Source of the DNA: Xanthomonas hydrangeae
GTDB lineage: Bacteria > Pseudomonadota > Gammaproteobacteria > Xanthomonadales > Xanthomonadaceae
Length of the DNA stretch: 64,000 nt
Direction of reading: 5' to 3'
Assembly (NCBI GenBank): GCA_905142475.1
Contig: LR990730.1
Coordinates: 124,001 to 188,000, forward strand
The position numbers and the translations under genes are program-made. The notes under the pieces are model-generated. The model was not told the DNA's origin and did not search any database. It saw only the letters and a list, made by a program, of their open reading frames with translations. This document shows positions 1 to 10,371 of this stretch, piece after piece (position 1 is the stretch's first letter; each line of letters starts with the position of its first letter).

Positions 1-476
1 TGCGCGCGCTTGAAATACGCCGTGCGCATCATCGGGTTGCCGTCCTTGAAGTACGCTTCGATCTCGGTCATGACCTTGCCATCGGCACTGACCGTATAGG
101 TGCGTGTGGATGCCGGCACGCCTTGATACATCAACTGCATGACCAGCACGCCCGGCTCGGGCATTTTGACGGCGGCACGATCGACCAGGTAGGTGCCGGA
201 TGCCTTGCCCGGCGTGCCGTCCAGCAACAGCGTGGATTGCGCCTGCAGCGTCTTGTTGTCGTGTTCGATGATCTCGGCGCTGGTTGCCCACTTGTTGCCT
301 GGAACCTGTTTGAACTCCAGGACGACACGTTTGGGTCGTACCGCTGCCGGCATCGGGAGGCTGCTGGTATCCAGGAGCCAGGTTCCGACCAGTGGCGATG
401 GCGCGGTTGATGCGGAGAAGGCGGGTGTGGCTTGCAACATGACGACAGCCACCAGTGCAACGCATGCGGTTTTCAT
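1..476 (-). CDS. Secreted hypothetical protein (3' end outside window)
   Basis: The start is an ATG followed by a clear Sec signal peptide (MKTACVALVAVVMLQATPAF, cleavage probably after FSA). The mature part reads SPLVGTWLLDTSSLPMP and then regular beta-strand-like stretches (KRVVLEFKQV, STLLLDGTPGK, MTEIEAYFKDG). The LVGTWLLD start resembles small lipocalin-like or DUF-type secreted proteins, but I do not recognise a named family. The frame is open to the window edge, so about 158 residues are visible and the C-terminus is missing. A weak AAGGGAA lies upstream of the ATG. The function is unknown; the export is well supported by the signal peptide. Confidence 0.75.
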   Translation of the reverse strand, partial: MKTACVALVAVVMLQATPAFSASTAPSPLVGTWLLDTSSLPMPAAVRPKRVVLEFKQVPGNKWATSAEIIEHDNKTLQAQSTLLLDGTPGKASGTYLVDRAAVKMPEPGVLVMQLMYQGVPASTRTYTVSADGKVMTEIEAYFKDGNPMMRTAYFKRA

Positions 477-700
477 GAGAATTCCCTTATCGATATGTGA
501 TCCCTGCGGGCAGTCAGGCGACTGCTTGCAAGGCATTGCGCGTAGAGATCGACTTCCCGTAGACCGTCCCACTCCGGCCCGAGGGCGATACTCCCCGCTG
601 CCCGGTGGTGAGTCAACTGACTGCACGATGTGGCTGTTGGCACAGCGTTCGCTGCTCCAATGAATCATTGGCTGGGCAATCGACCTGCGCCACACGCAAA

Positions 701-723
701 GACACCCGCACTCGGCGGGTGTC
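701..723 (-). terminator. Terminator hairpin downstream of fbp
   Basis: A perfect 9-bp stem (GACACCCGC / GCGGGTGTC) closes a 5-nt loop about 40 bases beyond the fbp stop codon. On the minus strand it is followed by a short TTT. It is probably an intrinsic terminator for fbp, and it is the only notable structure in the 285-bp gap between the first two genes. Confidence 0.6.
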
Positions 724-761
724 TTGAGTAAATCGGCATTGCTGGTCGCTAAGCCAAAACC

Positions 762-1778
762 TCAGCCCTGCGCCTTATCCGCATCCAGGTGATACCGCGT
801 CGCCTCAGCCACCTCATTCTTCGATCCCAAGAACACCGGCACGCGCTGATGCAGCTGCGTCGGTTGAAGATCCAGGATGCGCTCGCGCCCCGTGGTCGCC
901 GCGCCGCCGGCCTGTTCCACCAGCATGCTCATCGGGTTGGCTTCGTACATCAGGCGCAGCTTGCCGGGCTTGGATGCGTCCTTCTTGTCCCAGGGGTAGA
1001 TGAAGATGCCGCCGCGGGTGAGGATGCGGTGCACGTCGGCGACCATGCTGGCGATCCAGCGCATGTTGAAGTCCTTGCCGCGGCTGCCGTCCTTGCCGGC
1101 CAGCAGATCGCCCACATAGGCCTGCATGGCCGGTTCCCAGTGGCGCTGGTTGGACATGTTGATGGCGTATTCGGCGGTGTCCTCTGGCACGCGCATATTG
1201 GCTTGCGTCAGCAGGAAGCTGCCTTCCTCGCGCTCCAGGGTGAAGGCGTGGGTGCCGTGGCCGAGCGTGAGCACCAGCATGGTACTGGGGCCGTAGATGC
1301 AGTAGCCGGCGGCGACCTGCTTGGTGCCCGGCTGCAGGAAGTGTTCGTCGCCGGGCTTGTCGGTGCCCTCGGGGGCGCGCAGCACCGAGAAGATGGTGCC
1401 CACCGAGACGTTGACGTCGATGTTGGAGCTGCCATCGAGCGGGTCGAACAGCAGCAGGAAGTCGCCGCTGGGGTACTGGTCGGGCACCGGCTGGCTGTGA
1501 TCCATCTCTTCGGACGCGCATGCGGCCAGGTGGCCACCCCAGGCGTTGGCTTCGAGCAGGATGTCGTTGCTCAGCACGTCGAGCTTCTTCTGCGCCTCGC
1601 CCTGCACGTTGCCGGTGCCGGCATCGCCAAGCACGCCGCCCAGGGCGCCCTTGCTCACGGCGATGGAAATGCGCTTGCAGGCGCGCGAGACGATGGTGAT
1701 CAGCTGGCGCAATTCCGCATCGATACGGCCGGCGTGTTGCTCTTCGATCAGGAAGCGGGTCAGCGAGGGACGCGACAT
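762..1778 (-). CDS. fbp: Fructose-1,6-bisphosphatase, class I
   Basis: The enzyme hydrolyses fructose 1,6-bisphosphate to fructose 6-phosphate in gluconeogenesis, in the cytoplasm. The class I metal and substrate motif DPLDGSS is at residues 112-118, preceded by the acidic pair E90-E91, and the C-terminal half has the expected [11 protein letters not shown] and [16 protein letters not shown] blocks. With the start at [10 protein letters not shown] the protein is 338 aa, the usual length for class I FBPases of this group. An ATG 45 bases further upstream ([10 protein letters not shown]) is in frame but adds a non-homologous leader, so I prefer the shorter start. It is transcribed alone, in the same direction as tyrB, from which it is separated by the tyrB terminator. 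Confidence 0.96.
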   Translation of the reverse strand: MSRPSLTRFLIEEQHAGRIDAELRQLITIVSRACKRISIAVSKGALGGVLGDAGTGNVQGEAQKKLDVLSNDILLEANAWGGHLAACASEEMDHSQPVPDQYPSGDFLLLFDPLDGSSNIDVNVSVGTIFSVLRAPEGTDKPGDEHFLQPGTKQVAAGYCIYGPSTMLVLTLGHGTHAFTLEREEGSFLLTQANMRVPEDTAEYAINMSNQRHWEPAMQAYVGDLLAGKDGSRGKDFNMRWIASMVADVHRILTRGGIFIYPWDKKDASKPGKLRLMYEANPMSMLVEQAGGAATTGRERILDLQPTQLHQRVPVFLGSKNEVAEATRYHLDADKAQG

Positions 1779-1972
1779 GGGGGCGGGCAGCCTGTGTAGG
1801 AAGTGGTCCGCCATTGTCGCCATTGCGCCGTTAGATTTCGATCACTTGATGCGCGTTTTGCAGCAAACCTGATCGAACGTGCGCGAATGTGTTGCCGACA
1901 ACATGGGCTACCGGCAGGTACCACTGGCGGTTTGAGCGTCTCTGCGCGGCTGCAAGGGCGGCGAACAAGCAC

Positions 1973-2004
1973 AAAAAACCGGGAGGCTCGCGCGCTCCCG
2001 GTTT
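1973..2004 (-). terminator. Rho-independent terminator of tyrB
   Basis: On the minus strand an ACCGGGAG/CTCCCGGT stem is followed by a run of six T. It starts about 25 bases after the tyrB stop codon, the standard layout of an intrinsic terminator. Confidence 0.8.
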
Positions 2005-2028
2005 GTGCGTTTCACCCAACCGCGGCGC

Positions 2029-3231
2029 TTACATGCGGCTGACGGTGGCCACGGCCTGTGCCACGTATTCCAGGTTGCGCTGGCTCAGTGCGGCCACGCA
2101 GATGCGGCCGGTGCCGACGGCGTAAATCGCGAACTCGTCGCGCAGGCGGTCCACCTGGGTCCTGGTCAGGCCCGAGTACGAGAACATGCCGGCCTGGCGC
2201 TGGATGAAGTCGAACTCCGGTGCGCCCAGTGTGGCGAGCTTGGCGACCAGGCCCGCGCGCAGGGCGTGGATGCGCTCGCGCATCTCGGTGAGTTCCTGCT
2301 CCCACAGATCGCGCAGCTCCGGGCTGGTCAGCACGCCGGCCACCAGCGCGGCGCCGTGCGTGGACGGGCTGGAGTAGATCGTGCGGATGATGCGCTTGAC
2401 CTGCGACTGCACGGCCTTGGCTTCGGCCGCCGTGGCCGAGACCACCGACAACGCGCCCACGCGCTCGCCATACAGCGAGAACGACTTGGAGTACGAGCTG
2501 GCGACCACGTAGCTGTCGATGCCTTCGGCGGCGAGCAGGCGCACCGCGTACGCATCGGCCTCGATGCCCTTGTCGAAGCCCTGGTAGGCGATGTCGACGA
2601 ACGGGAACAGGTTGCGCTCCTTCAACACGCCGGCGACCTGCTTCCATTGCTCCTTGGTCAGGTCGGCGCCGGTCGGGTTGTGGCAGCAGGCGTGCAACAG
2701 CACCACCGTGCCCGGCTCGAGTTTTGCCAGATCGGCGAGCATGCCGTCGAAGTTCAGCCCATGGCTGGCGGCATCGAAATAGGTGTAGTCCACGACCTCG
2801 AAGCCGGCCGCGCCGAACACCGCGCGATGGTTTTCCCAGCTTGGGTTGCTGATGGCGATGGTGGAAGTGGGCAGCAGCTTCTTGAGCAGGTCCGCGCCCA
2901 CGCGCAAGGCGCCGCTGCCGCCGACGGTCTGCGAGGTCGCCACGCGGCCGGAGGCCACCAGCGCCGACTCGGCGCCGAACAACAGCTCCTGGGTGGCCTT
3001 GTCGTAGGCGGCCAGGCCGTCGATGGGCAGGTAGCCGCGCGGTTTGGCCTCCAGCGCGAGCTGCTGCTCGATCTTGTGCACGGCGCGCAACAGCGGGATG
3101 CGCCCGTTTTCGTCGTAATAGATGCCCACGCCCAGATTGACCTTGTTGGGGCGGCTATCGGCGTTGTAGGCCTCGGTCAGGCCCAGGATGGGGTCGCCTG
3201 GAACCTGTTCCACGTTTGCAAAGAAGGACAC
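2029..3231 (-). CDS. tyrB: Aromatic amino acid aminotransferase (class I PLP)
   Basis: This PLP-dependent transaminase of the aspartate/aromatic aminotransferase family interconverts aromatic amino acids (and aspartate) with their 2-oxo acids. The N-terminus MSFFANVEQVPGDPILGLTE and the block VNLGVGIYYDENGRIPLL are characteristic of TyrB/AspC. The Schiff-base lysine is K249 in SYSKSFSLYGERVG, and HACCHNPTGADLT with FVDIAYQGFDKG supply the cofactor-binding residues. The start is GTG: the ATG further upstream would add about 100 residues unrelated to the family. At 400 aa it has the normal length. It diverges from the TonB-dependent receptor gene across a 156-bp gap. Confidence 0.95.
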   Translation of the reverse strand: MSFFANVEQVPGDPILGLTEAYNADSRPNKVNLGVGIYYDENGRIPLLRAVHKIEQQLALEAKPRGYLPIDGLAAYDKATQELLFGAESALVASGRVATSQTVGGSGALRVGADLLKKLLPTSTIAISNPSWENHRAVFGAAGFEVVDYTYFDAASHGLNFDGMLADLAKLEPGTVVLLHACCHNPTGADLTKEQWKQVAGVLKERNLFPFVDIAYQGFDKGIEADAYAVRLLAAEGIDSYVVASSYSKSFSLYGERVGALSVVSATAAEAKAVQSQVKRIIRTIYSSPSTHGAALVAGVLTSPELRDLWEQELTEMRERIHALRAGLVAKLATLGAPEFDFIQRQAGMFSYSGLTRTQVDRLRDEFAIYAVGTGRICVAALSQRNLEYVAQAVATVSRM

Positions 3232-3387
3232 GGCATGACTCGCTGAAGGACGAAAGAGTGAGGGACTTCCGGGTGCTTGACCGCGGCTGGGCCAAACCAC
3301 TTCATCGTAGCAGCCCATGGCGGGCGTAGCATGCTTCGTTCCGTACGCAACAATGCGCCCGCAGTACGGATGAGGGACACTACGCCC

Positions 3388-5523
3388 ATGCCCAGACTGA
3401 CCTTGTTGGCCGCCGCGTGCGGCCTGTTCGCCACGAGCGCCGCGCCGCTCGCCCTGGCCGCCGACACGGCGCCGTCGTCCACACCGATCCAGCGCTTGCC
3501 CACCGTGCAGGTGGACGCCGCGCGCGTGCACGGGGTGGACGACTTCGACCTGCCGGCCTCGTTCACCGTGGTGGCGGCCGACGACGACAACCGCCGCGGT
3601 GCGCAGGTGTCCGAGCTGCTCGACGGCATCCCCGGCCTGGTGGCGCGCGACCGCCAGAACTACGCCCAGGACACCCAGCTATCGATCCGCGGCTTCGGTG
3701 CGCGCTCCACCTTCGGCGTGCGCGGCGTGCGCCTGCTGGTGGACGGCATCCCGGCCAGCATGCCCGATGGGCAGGGCCAGCTCTCGCACTTCAACGTGCT
3801 GGGCGCCGAGCGGGTGGAGGTGCTGCGCGGGCCGTTCTCGGCGCTGTACGGCAACTCCTCCGGCGGCGTGCTGCAACTGTGGAGCGCCGACGGCGCCCCA
3901 AACGACCCCTGGCGGCTGCGTGTCACCTACGGCAGCAACGCCACCGTCAACGTGGGCGCGCAATTGCTCGGCCAGCAGGGCGCGGTGCACTACAACCTGG
4001 CCGCCAATCACTTCGAAACCGACGGCTTCCGCGCCCATAGCCGCGCCAGGCGCGAGTCGGTCAACGCCAAGCTCGGCTTCGATCTGGCCGAGGGCCGCCG
4101 GCTGGACCTGGTGCTCAACTATCTGGACGCACCGGATGCGCAGGACCCGCTGGGGCTGACCCGCGCCCAGTTCACTGCCGACCCGGCCCAGGCCACGGCG
4201 GTGGCCACCCAGTTCAATACCCGCAAATCGGTGCGCCAATCGCAGGCCGGGGCCATCTTCACCCAGCAGTTCGACAGCCAGACGCTGCGGCTGATGGCCT
4301 ACGGCGGGCAGCGCAGCGTGGAGCAGTATCTGGCGATCCCGGTGGCGGTGCAGCGCAACCCGCCGCATTCGGGTGGGCTGATCGATCTGGACAGCAATTA
4401 CGAAGGTGCCGATGCACGTTGGGCCTGGCAGGGCGACGCGCTGGGCCGGCCGCTGCAACTGACCGTGGGCGCCAATGTCGATCGCCAGCGTCAGCACCGC
4501 ACCGGTTACGAGAACTTCGTCGGCGACACGCTGGGCGTCAAAGGCGCACTGCGCCGCAATCAGCGCGACCAGGTCGAGAACGTGGACCAGTTCGCGCAGC
4601 TGTGGTGGCAATGGAGCGATCGCTGGTCGACGTTGCTGGGCGTGCGCCACAGCGAAGTGCGCTTCGACTCGGACGACCGCTACATCGTTGGGCGCAATCC
4701 CGACGACAGCGGCCGGCGCGATTATTCGGCGACCACGCCGGTGGCCGGCATCGTGTTTCGCGCCGCCGAGGATCTGCGTTTCTACGCCTCGGTGGGACGC
4801 GGCTTCGAAACGCCCACCTTCAACGAGCTGGGCTATCGCAGCGATGGCGGTGCCGGCCTGGCGCTGGATCTGGGCGCGGCGACCAGCCGCAATTATGAGA
4901 TCGGCAGCAAGTGGCGCGCGCAAAGCGGCGCAGCGGTGGAGTTCGCCTTGTTCCGCGCCGACACCGACGACGAGCTGGCAGTGGCCAGCAACACCAACGG
5001 CCGCAGCACCTATCGCAACATCGGCGCCACCCGCCGCCAGGGCGCGGAGCTGAGCTGGAATCAACCGGTGGGCGACACCCAGCAAGTGCAGCTGGCCTAT
5101 ACCTTCGTCGATGCCACCGTGCGCGATGGCTACCTCACCTGCGCCAGCAGCGGCTGCGCCACGCCCACCACGCTGGTGACCAGCGGCGCGCGCCTGCCGG
5201 GTGTGCCGCGTCAGCAGCTGTTCGCACGCTGGCAGTGGCAGCCGATGCAATGGCAGTTCGCCGCCGAAACGGTGGCCTCCGACGCCACCGTGGTCAACGA
5301 CCTGGCTACCGAACGCGCACCGGGCTATGCGCTGGTCAATCTGGAAGCGTCCCGGCGCTGGACCACCACGCTGGGCGGGCTGCGCACCTTCGCGCGCATC
5401 GACAACGTGCTGGATCGGCAATACGTGGGTTCGGTCATCGTCAACGACGGCAACGGACGCTATTACGAGCCGGGTCCGGACCGCACCTATACGGTGGGGC
5501 TGCAGTGGGATTTCGGCGGCTGA
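3388..5523 (+). CDS. TonB-dependent outer-membrane receptor
   Basis: This is an outer-membrane gated porin taking up a siderophore or another scarce ligand with energy from TonB-ExbBD. The start at MPRLTLLAAACGLFATSAAP gives a signal peptide; two in-frame ATGs lie upstream but precede non-signal-like sequence. The plug domain covers roughly residues 40-150, with the LPTVQV TonB-box region, LLDGIPGLVARDRQNY, LSIRGFGARSTFGVRG and VEVLRGPFSALYGNSSGGV. The barrel follows, including the conserved YASVGRGFETPTFNELGYR and ending YTVGLQWDFGG. At 711 aa it is in the size range of iron-type receptors and shorter than the two oar-like receptors of the pectin locus. The ligand cannot be read from the sequence. 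Confidence 0.93.
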   Translation: MPRLTLLAAACGLFATSAAPLALAADTAPSSTPIQRLPTVQVDAARVHGVDDFDLPASFTVVAADDDNRRGAQVSELLDGIPGLVARDRQNYAQDTQLSIRGFGARSTFGVRGVRLLVDGIPASMPDGQGQLSHFNVLGAERVEVLRGPFSALYGNSSGGVLQLWSADGAPNDPWRLRVTYGSNATVNVGAQLLGQQGAVHYNLAANHFETDGFRAHSRARRESVNAKLGFDLAEGRRLDLVLNYLDAPDAQDPLGLTRAQFTADPAQATAVATQFNTRKSVRQSQAGAIFTQQFDSQTLRLMAYGGQRSVEQYLAIPVAVQRNPPHSGGLIDLDSNYEGADARWAWQGDALGRPLQLTVGANVDRQRQHRTGYENFVGDTLGVKGALRRNQRDQVENVDQFAQLWWQWSDRWSTLLGVRHSEVRFDSDDRYIVGRNPDDSGRRDYSATTPVAGIVFRAAEDLRFYASVGRGFETPTFNELGYRSDGGAGLALDLGAATSRNYEIGSKWRAQSGAAVEFALFRADTDDELAVASNTNGRSTYRNIGATRRQGAELSWNQPVGDTQQVQLAYTFVDATVRDGYLTCASSGCATPTTLVTSGARLPGVPRQQLFARWQWQPMQWQFAAETVASDATVVNDLATERAPGYALVNLEASRRWTTTLGGLRTFARIDNVLDRQYVGSVIVNDGNGRYYEPGPDRTYTVGLQWDFGG

Positions 5524-5566
5524 GCTACCCGCAGGCGGTGCGCATCCAACGATACGCACATTGCTC

Positions 5567-5590
5567 GTAGGAGCGCCCCCGGGCGCGACG
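5567..5590 (+). repeat. GTAG-type REP palindrome
   Basis: GTAGGAGCGCCCCCGGGCGC followed by GAC is an imperfect palindrome with the GTAG head typical of REP elements common between genes in Xanthomonas and Stenotrophomonas. It lies just after the receptor gene. Confidence 0.55.
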
Positions 5591-5672
5591 AAGCCTTCCC
5601 GATACCACGCGCGTCGCCACGCAACGGCCACAGCAGCGCAATTGCATCTCCAACACCACCCCAGGCCCCACC

Positions 5673-5972
5673 ATGATCGTCATCGATCACGCCCCCGCAG
5701 ACTGGTTTCTCCTGCGCAATGGCGACAGCGATTGGCTGGACATCAACTGCGCGATCTCGGCCACCGGCTTCTCCATCCTGCTGCGGTTGAACGCGACAGG
5801 GCAGGCCGACGTGACGGCGGATGGGCATGCCGCCTGCGCACGACTTGCCGCGCAGGTGCAATGGCAGCCGCACGCCTTTGCCGTGCGCGATGTCAGCGCC
5901 AGTCACGGTGCGCAGGTCACCGCGGCCGTTCAAACGTGGCGCGCGGCAGAGACCCGCACTGCGCGTGCATGA
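5673..5972 (+). CDS. Conserved hypothetical protein, 99 aa
   Basis: The protein begins MIVIDHAPADWFLLRNGDSD and continues with WLDINCAISATGFSILLRLN, which looks like a folded small soluble domain. There is no signal peptide or membrane segment. I do not recognise the family. The reading frame has a plausible start just after a CA-rich leader without a strong Shine-Dalgarno sequence. It stands alone between the receptor gene and a cupin gene on the same strand. The regular amino acid composition in this frame, compared with the Arg/Ala-rich alternatives, supports it as the coding frame. Confidence 0.65.
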   Translation: MIVIDHAPADWFLLRNGDSDWLDINCAISATGFSILLRLNATGQADVTADGHAACARLAAQVQWQPHAFAVRDVSASHGAQVTAAVQTWRAAETRTARA

Positions 5973-6107
5973 GCGCGCATCGCGCCGGGCAAACCGGTCG
6001 CGCTGTTGATTGAGCGTCGCTGCAATGCGCCGCACTCTGCAGCAGTGACTGTGCGCAATACGATGCACTAAGCTTGCAGGCGAATTCCCGCCACAAGGAT
6101 GTTTCCG

Positions 6108-6479
<372 letters not shown>

Positions 6480-6534
6480 TTGTTGTGCGGTGCGTGCGGC
6501 TGCAAAGCGGCTGATCTGGGGTTGGTTGCAGGGC

Positions 6535-6636
6535 CCTTGCCCGCCCACCCTCGCGGGACACGCTGCAAGTACATCCTTGTAAGCTCTGACGCGGCATCCA
6601 TGCCGCGTAAGGTCCCGCGACGGTGAGCGGGCAAGG
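6535..6636 (+). repeat. Dispersed palindromic repeat, copy A
   Basis: The two 25-bp outer arms (CCTTGCCCGC... and ...GCGGGCAAGG) pair at 23 positions. Between them lie a weak TACA/TGTA hairpin and a perfect ACGCGGCAT-CC-ATGCCGCGT hairpin, so the element can fold into a branched, three-way-junction shape. Two further copies lie between ligD and lldD. Confidence 0.75.
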
Positions 6637-6827
6637 ACCTGTGGAGATGGTCGGTGTGTATGGTTGCGAGTAGTGCATGCCTGTGAGTTGCATGGCACGC
6701 AACCAGCTCTGCATGACACCTATCATTGCAACCACTAGGTGGCACGACATCGCTGCAGGGCCCGCGTTTAGCCGGTTGTGAGGTGCGTGCTACGCTCGGT
6801 CCTCTCACATAATGCATGGAGCACGTG

Positions 6828-7307
6828 ATGAAGTTCTTGGCAGCAATGTCGATTGCGGTGTTTGGCACGAGCAGCCTGTTGGCCAGTGCCGCTACGCCTG
6901 CGGAACAGGGCGATTTGCGTGTGACGCGCACCTATCCGGCAAATAGTCCGGCGGTGGCGCAGGTGCATCGCTGGTTGCTGGAGCAGCCGTCCAGGCTAAA
7001 GCCTCCGGCAAGCGCCGCCGAATTAGGCCAGGTGCGGACCAGCTACTTCACGCACGCGCCAGGAGCGGATCGGCGCACGGATCTGACCAGCACAGAGGTT
7101 GCCTTCCCTGTGCGTGGTCATAGTGGTGATGAGGTCGGCATTGATGCGTGTGGCGTCGGTATTCGCCATCAATGGAAGTACCGATGGATGTCGTCGTCGG
7201 CAAACGCCGGTTGGCGGTTGCTGGATTACCAATTCAAGCAGGTGCAAGACTGTGATGCCGCCATGGCGGATCCCGGGTTCTTCAAGCCGGCCGCACCGCG
7301 CGGCTGA
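6828..7307 (+). CDS. Exported hypothetical protein
   Basis: The start at MKFLAAMSIAVFGTSSLLAS has a GGAG ribosome-binding site 6 nt upstream and forms a Sec signal peptide ending near ASA. The mature protein is about 138 aa with RTSYFTHAPGADRRTDL, WKYRWMSSSANAGWRLLDYQ and two cysteines (DACG and QDCD) that could form a disulfide bond in the periplasm. I do not recognise a family. It is monocistronic, flanked upstream by a palindromic repeat and downstream by a gap of about 240 bp before the aldehyde dehydrogenase gene, in which I see no gene. Confidence 0.75.
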   Translation: MKFLAAMSIAVFGTSSLLASAATPAEQGDLRVTRTYPANSPAVAQVHRWLLEQPSRLKPPASAAELGQVRTSYFTHAPGADRRTDLTSTEVAFPVRGHSGDEVGIDACGVGIRHQWKYRWMSSSANAGWRLLDYQFKQVQDCDAAMADPGFFKPAAPRG

Positions 7308-7544
7308 GATGAGCGTGCACAGCTGCTTGCGGCGCATCGTGTCGCACGTTGCGAGTGCTGCACGCAGCAAGCCGGGCACCAGTTATCTCAGCGCACGCAA
7401 TGATGCGCTGCAGCGCACTTTCCACAGCTGCGTACGAAAGGACGGCTGTGCCGCAATGACGCAGCGCAACAGCGCATGACATGACATTGCGCTATCACTT
7501 GCGCGGGTATACACGTTCGCATCGGACCATCGCAGCAGGAGACC

Positions 7545-9077
7545 ATGATGAATGCGCTTCCCTCCACCAAGCCGTTGAATACCGACCCGACCTCGATTTT
7601 CAAACCGCGCTACGACAACTTTATCGGCGGTGCGTGGGTGGCGCCGGCGAGCGGCCAGTACTTCGACAACACCACGCCGATCAGCGGCAAGGTGTTCACC
7701 TCGATCGCGCGCTCCAACGCGCAGGACATCGAAGCGGCGCTGGATGCGGCGCATGCGGCCAAGGAGGCCTGGGGCAAGACCTCCACCACCGATCGCTCCA
7801 ACGTGTTGCTCAGGATCGCCGACCGCATCGAGCAGAATCTGGAACTGCTCGCCTACGCCGAGACCTGGGACAACGGCAAACCGGTGCGCGAAACGCTCAA
7901 CGCCGATGTGCCGTTGTGCGTGGATCACTTCCGCTATTTCGCTGGTGCCATTCGCGCGCAGGAAGGCGGCATTTCCGAGATCGACAGCGATACCATCGCC
8001 TATCACTTCCACGAACCGTTGGGCGTGGTCGGGCAGATCATTCCGTGGAATTTTCCGCTGCTGATGGCGTGCTGGAAACTGGCACCGGCGCTGGCCGCCG
8101 GCAACTGCGTGGTGATGAAGCCGGCCGAGCAGACACCGGCATCGATCCTGGTGTTGATGGAAGTCATCGGCGACCTGTTGCCGCCCGGCGTGCTCAACGT
8201 GGTCAATGGCTTTGGGTTGGAAGCGGGCAAGCCGCTGGCCAGCAACCCGCGCATCGCCAAGATCGCCTTCACCGGCGAAACCACCACCGGCCGGCTGATC
8301 ATGCAGTACGCCAGCCAGAACCTGATCCCGGTGACGCTGGAGCTGGGTGGTAAATCGCCCAACATCTTCTTTGCCGATGTGATGGCCGAAGACGACGATT
8401 TTCTCGACAAGGCGGTGGAAGGCTTCGTGCTGTTCGCCTTCAATCAGGGCGAGGTGTGCACCTGCCCATCGCGCGCGCTGATCCAGGAATCGATCTACGA
8501 CAGGTTCATGGAAAAGGCGCTGGCGCGCGTGGCCGCGATCAAGCAGGGCAACCCGCTCGATCCCAACACCATGGTCGGCGCGCAGGCTTCCGGCGAGCAA
8601 CTGGAAAAGATTCTGGCCTACATCGATATCGGCAGACAGGAAGGCGCCGAAGTGTTGATCGGTGGCGAGCGCAACACGCTCGATGGCGAGTTGGCCGATG
8701 GCTTCTACGTCAAGCCGACCGTGTTCAAGGGCCACAACAAGATGCGCGTATTCCAGGAAGAGATCTTCGGCCCGGTGGTGTCGGTGACCACCTTCAAGGA
8801 CGAAGCCGAAGCGCTGGCGATCGCCAACGACACGCTCTACGGCCTGGGTGCAGGTGTGTGGAGTCGCGATGCCTCACGCCTGTACCGCATGGGCCGCGCA
8901 ATCCAGGCCGGGCGCGTGTGGACCAACTGCTACCACGCCTATCCGGCACATGCCGCGTTCGGCGGTTACAAGCAGTCGGGTATCGGTCGCGAGAATCACA
9001 AGATGATGCTCGACCATTACCAGCAGACCAAGAACCTGCTGGTGAGCTATTCGCCGAAGGCACTTGGGTTTTTCTGA
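7545..9077 (+). CDS. NAD(P)-dependent aldehyde dehydrogenase (AldB/ExaC type)
   Basis: The enzyme oxidises aldehydes such as acetaldehyde to the carboxylic acid in the cytoplasm. The ALDH-fold landmarks are all present: the [20 protein letters not shown] cofactor region, VMKPAEQTP, the FTGETTTG loop, catalytic Glu in LELGGKSPN and catalytic Cys305 in [12 protein letters not shown], and the C-terminal [21 protein letters not shown]. The 510-aa length and the VCTCPSR signature match the AldB/ExaC/AcoD branch. An AGGAG site precedes the tandem ATGATG start. Its usual neighbour, the DUF779 gene, is found more than 4.6 kb downstream rather than adjacent. A strong hairpin ends the transcript. Confidence 0.95.
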   Translation: MMNALPSTKPLNTDPTSIFKPRYDNFIGGAWVAPASGQYFDNTTPISGKVFTSIARSNAQDIEAALDAAHAAKEAWGKTSTTDRSNVLLRIADRIEQNLELLAYAETWDNGKPVRETLNADVPLCVDHFRYFAGAIRAQEGGISEIDSDTIAYHFHEPLGVVGQIIPWNFPLLMACWKLAPALAAGNCVVMKPAEQTPASILVLMEVIGDLLPPGVLNVVNGFGLEAGKPLASNPRIAKIAFTGETTTGRLIMQYASQNLIPVTLELGGKSPNIFFADVMAEDDDFLDKAVEGFVLFAFNQGEVCTCPSRALIQESIYDRFMEKALARVAAIKQGNPLDPNTMVGAQASGEQLEKILAYIDIGRQEGAEVLIGGERNTLDGELADGFYVKPTVFKGHNKMRVFQEEIFGPVVSVTTFKDEAEALAIANDTLYGLGAGVWSRDASRLYRMGRAIQAGRVWTNCYHAYPAHAAFGGYKQSGIGRENHKMMLDHYQQTKNLLVSYSPKALGFF

Positions 9078-9107
9078 GAGTTGTCGGTTTTGGCAACACG
9101 CATAGCG

Positions 9108-9147
9108 CAAGAGTGGCATCGTCGGCACACCGGCGGTGCCACTCTTG
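9108..9147 (+). terminator. Hairpin after the aldehyde dehydrogenase gene
   Basis: An 11-bp perfect stem (CAAGAGTGGCA / TGCCACTCTTG) begins 31 bases after the stop codon and is followed by TCTTGT. It is a likely terminator, although the T-tract is poor. Confidence 0.6.
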
Positions 9148-9264
9148 TCTTGTGGAGCAACAGCTCCATGTTGTGCTCGACAGCATCGCCATCGTTGGTC
9201 GACGCCGCCCCCTATCACCCGATCGGCGCAACGCTGACCACATCTGGCAAGGTCGAGGAACTGT

Positions 9265-10146
9265 ATGGATATCGAGGATCTGCAAACGTTCGTGGAGATC
9301 GCCAAGGCCGGCGGCATCTCGCACGCCGCGCGGCGGCTGGCGGTTTCCAAATCGATCGTCAGCCGCCGGCTGGCCCGGCTCGAAGACGAGCTCGGCACCC
9401 AGCTGATCGCGCGGACCACGCGCGGTGCGGCGCTTACCGATGCCGGTTCGATCCTACTTGAGCATGCCGCGACCGCAGTGGCAGAAATGGAAGCCGCGCG
9501 CGACGCCATTCTTCCTGCCGGCGATCTGCGTGGGCTGTTCCGGGTCTCGGTGCCGGTTTCACTCGGCCCATCGCATCTGGCGCCCGTTTTGATAGAACTG
9601 GCACGCCAAAACCCTGCGCTGCGGATTAGCACCAGTCACTCCGATCACTTTGTCGATATCGTTGGCGAAGGCTTCGATTGCGCTGTGCGCATCGGGCAGT
9701 TGCCCGATTCCTCGCTGCAGGCGCGACGGGTGGGCCTAGTAAAGACCTGGATCGTCGCCAGCCCGGATTATGTGCGCACGCACGGGTCGCCTGAGACGTT
9801 TGAGGAACTCGCCACGCATGAGGCGCTGTTGCAAGGCACCGAAAACTGGCAGTTCGTCGACGCAGGCAAGCAACACGCGTTCCGGCCGCAAGGCCGGTAC
9901 AAGGCGGACAGTGGCCATGCACTGACCTCTGCTGTACTGGCGGGGCTGGGCGTGGCCGCACTCCCCGACTTTCTGATCCGCAAGTCGTTGGCCGCCGGTC
10001 GCTTGGTGCCGGTGATGAAGCAGCACCGGCTGGTCGATATCGGTGTGTTCGTGGTGCGTCCACCGGGTGCAAATCCTACCCGTAAGGTGACAACGTTCAC
10101 CGACATGCTGATCGCGCATTTCAACGCGTCCCAGGACGACTGCTGA
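9265..10146 (+). CDS. LysR-family transcriptional regulator
   Basis: The N-terminal winged helix-turn-helix is MDIEDLQTFVEIAKAGGISH with AARRLAVSKSIVSRRLARLE as recognition region (residues 1-60), followed by the two-lobed co-inducer-binding domain (about 90-293). The length of 293 aa is normal. The C-terminal half lacks a signal peptide and has the DCAVRIGQLPDSSLQARRVG segment typical of the CrgA/DsdC-like subgroup that regulates adjacent oxidoreductase or hydrolase genes. It precedes the cysteine hydrolase gene by 225 bp on the same strand and may control it; this is inferred from position only. Confidence 0.92.
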   Translation: MDIEDLQTFVEIAKAGGISHAARRLAVSKSIVSRRLARLEDELGTQLIARTTRGAALTDAGSILLEHAATAVAEMEAARDAILPAGDLRGLFRVSVPVSLGPSHLAPVLIELARQNPALRISTSHSDHFVDIVGEGFDCAVRIGQLPDSSLQARRVGLVKTWIVASPDYVRTHGSPETFEELATHEALLQGTENWQFVDAGKQHAFRPQGRYKADSGHALTSAVLAGLGVAALPDFLIRKSLAAGRLVPVMKQHRLVDIGVFVVRPPGANPTRKVTTFTDMLIAHFNASQDDC

Positions 10147-10371
10147 CGATAGGGAAGCACTATCGCGTGTCTGTTTGAAGGGAGTTCGCTAGGCCGTCAC
10201 CGGCCTGGCGTGTTTCGGTTTTGGCGACAGACAAGTGCGGCCCGCGCGACTACCGGGCGGTCAGGTGCGTGACTATATTTCCCGGGCAGCAAGCACACCC
10301 GACGCCATATCCAATTTGATTGGTCACCTCGGTCGGCTTGCGCTCTGCCCCTTCCGGATCTAGAGACCTAC

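Noticed and set aside
3679-5631. A 650-codon minus-strand frame opposite the TonB-dependent receptor
   Set aside because: Shadow of the receptor gene, with no start signal or family pattern.
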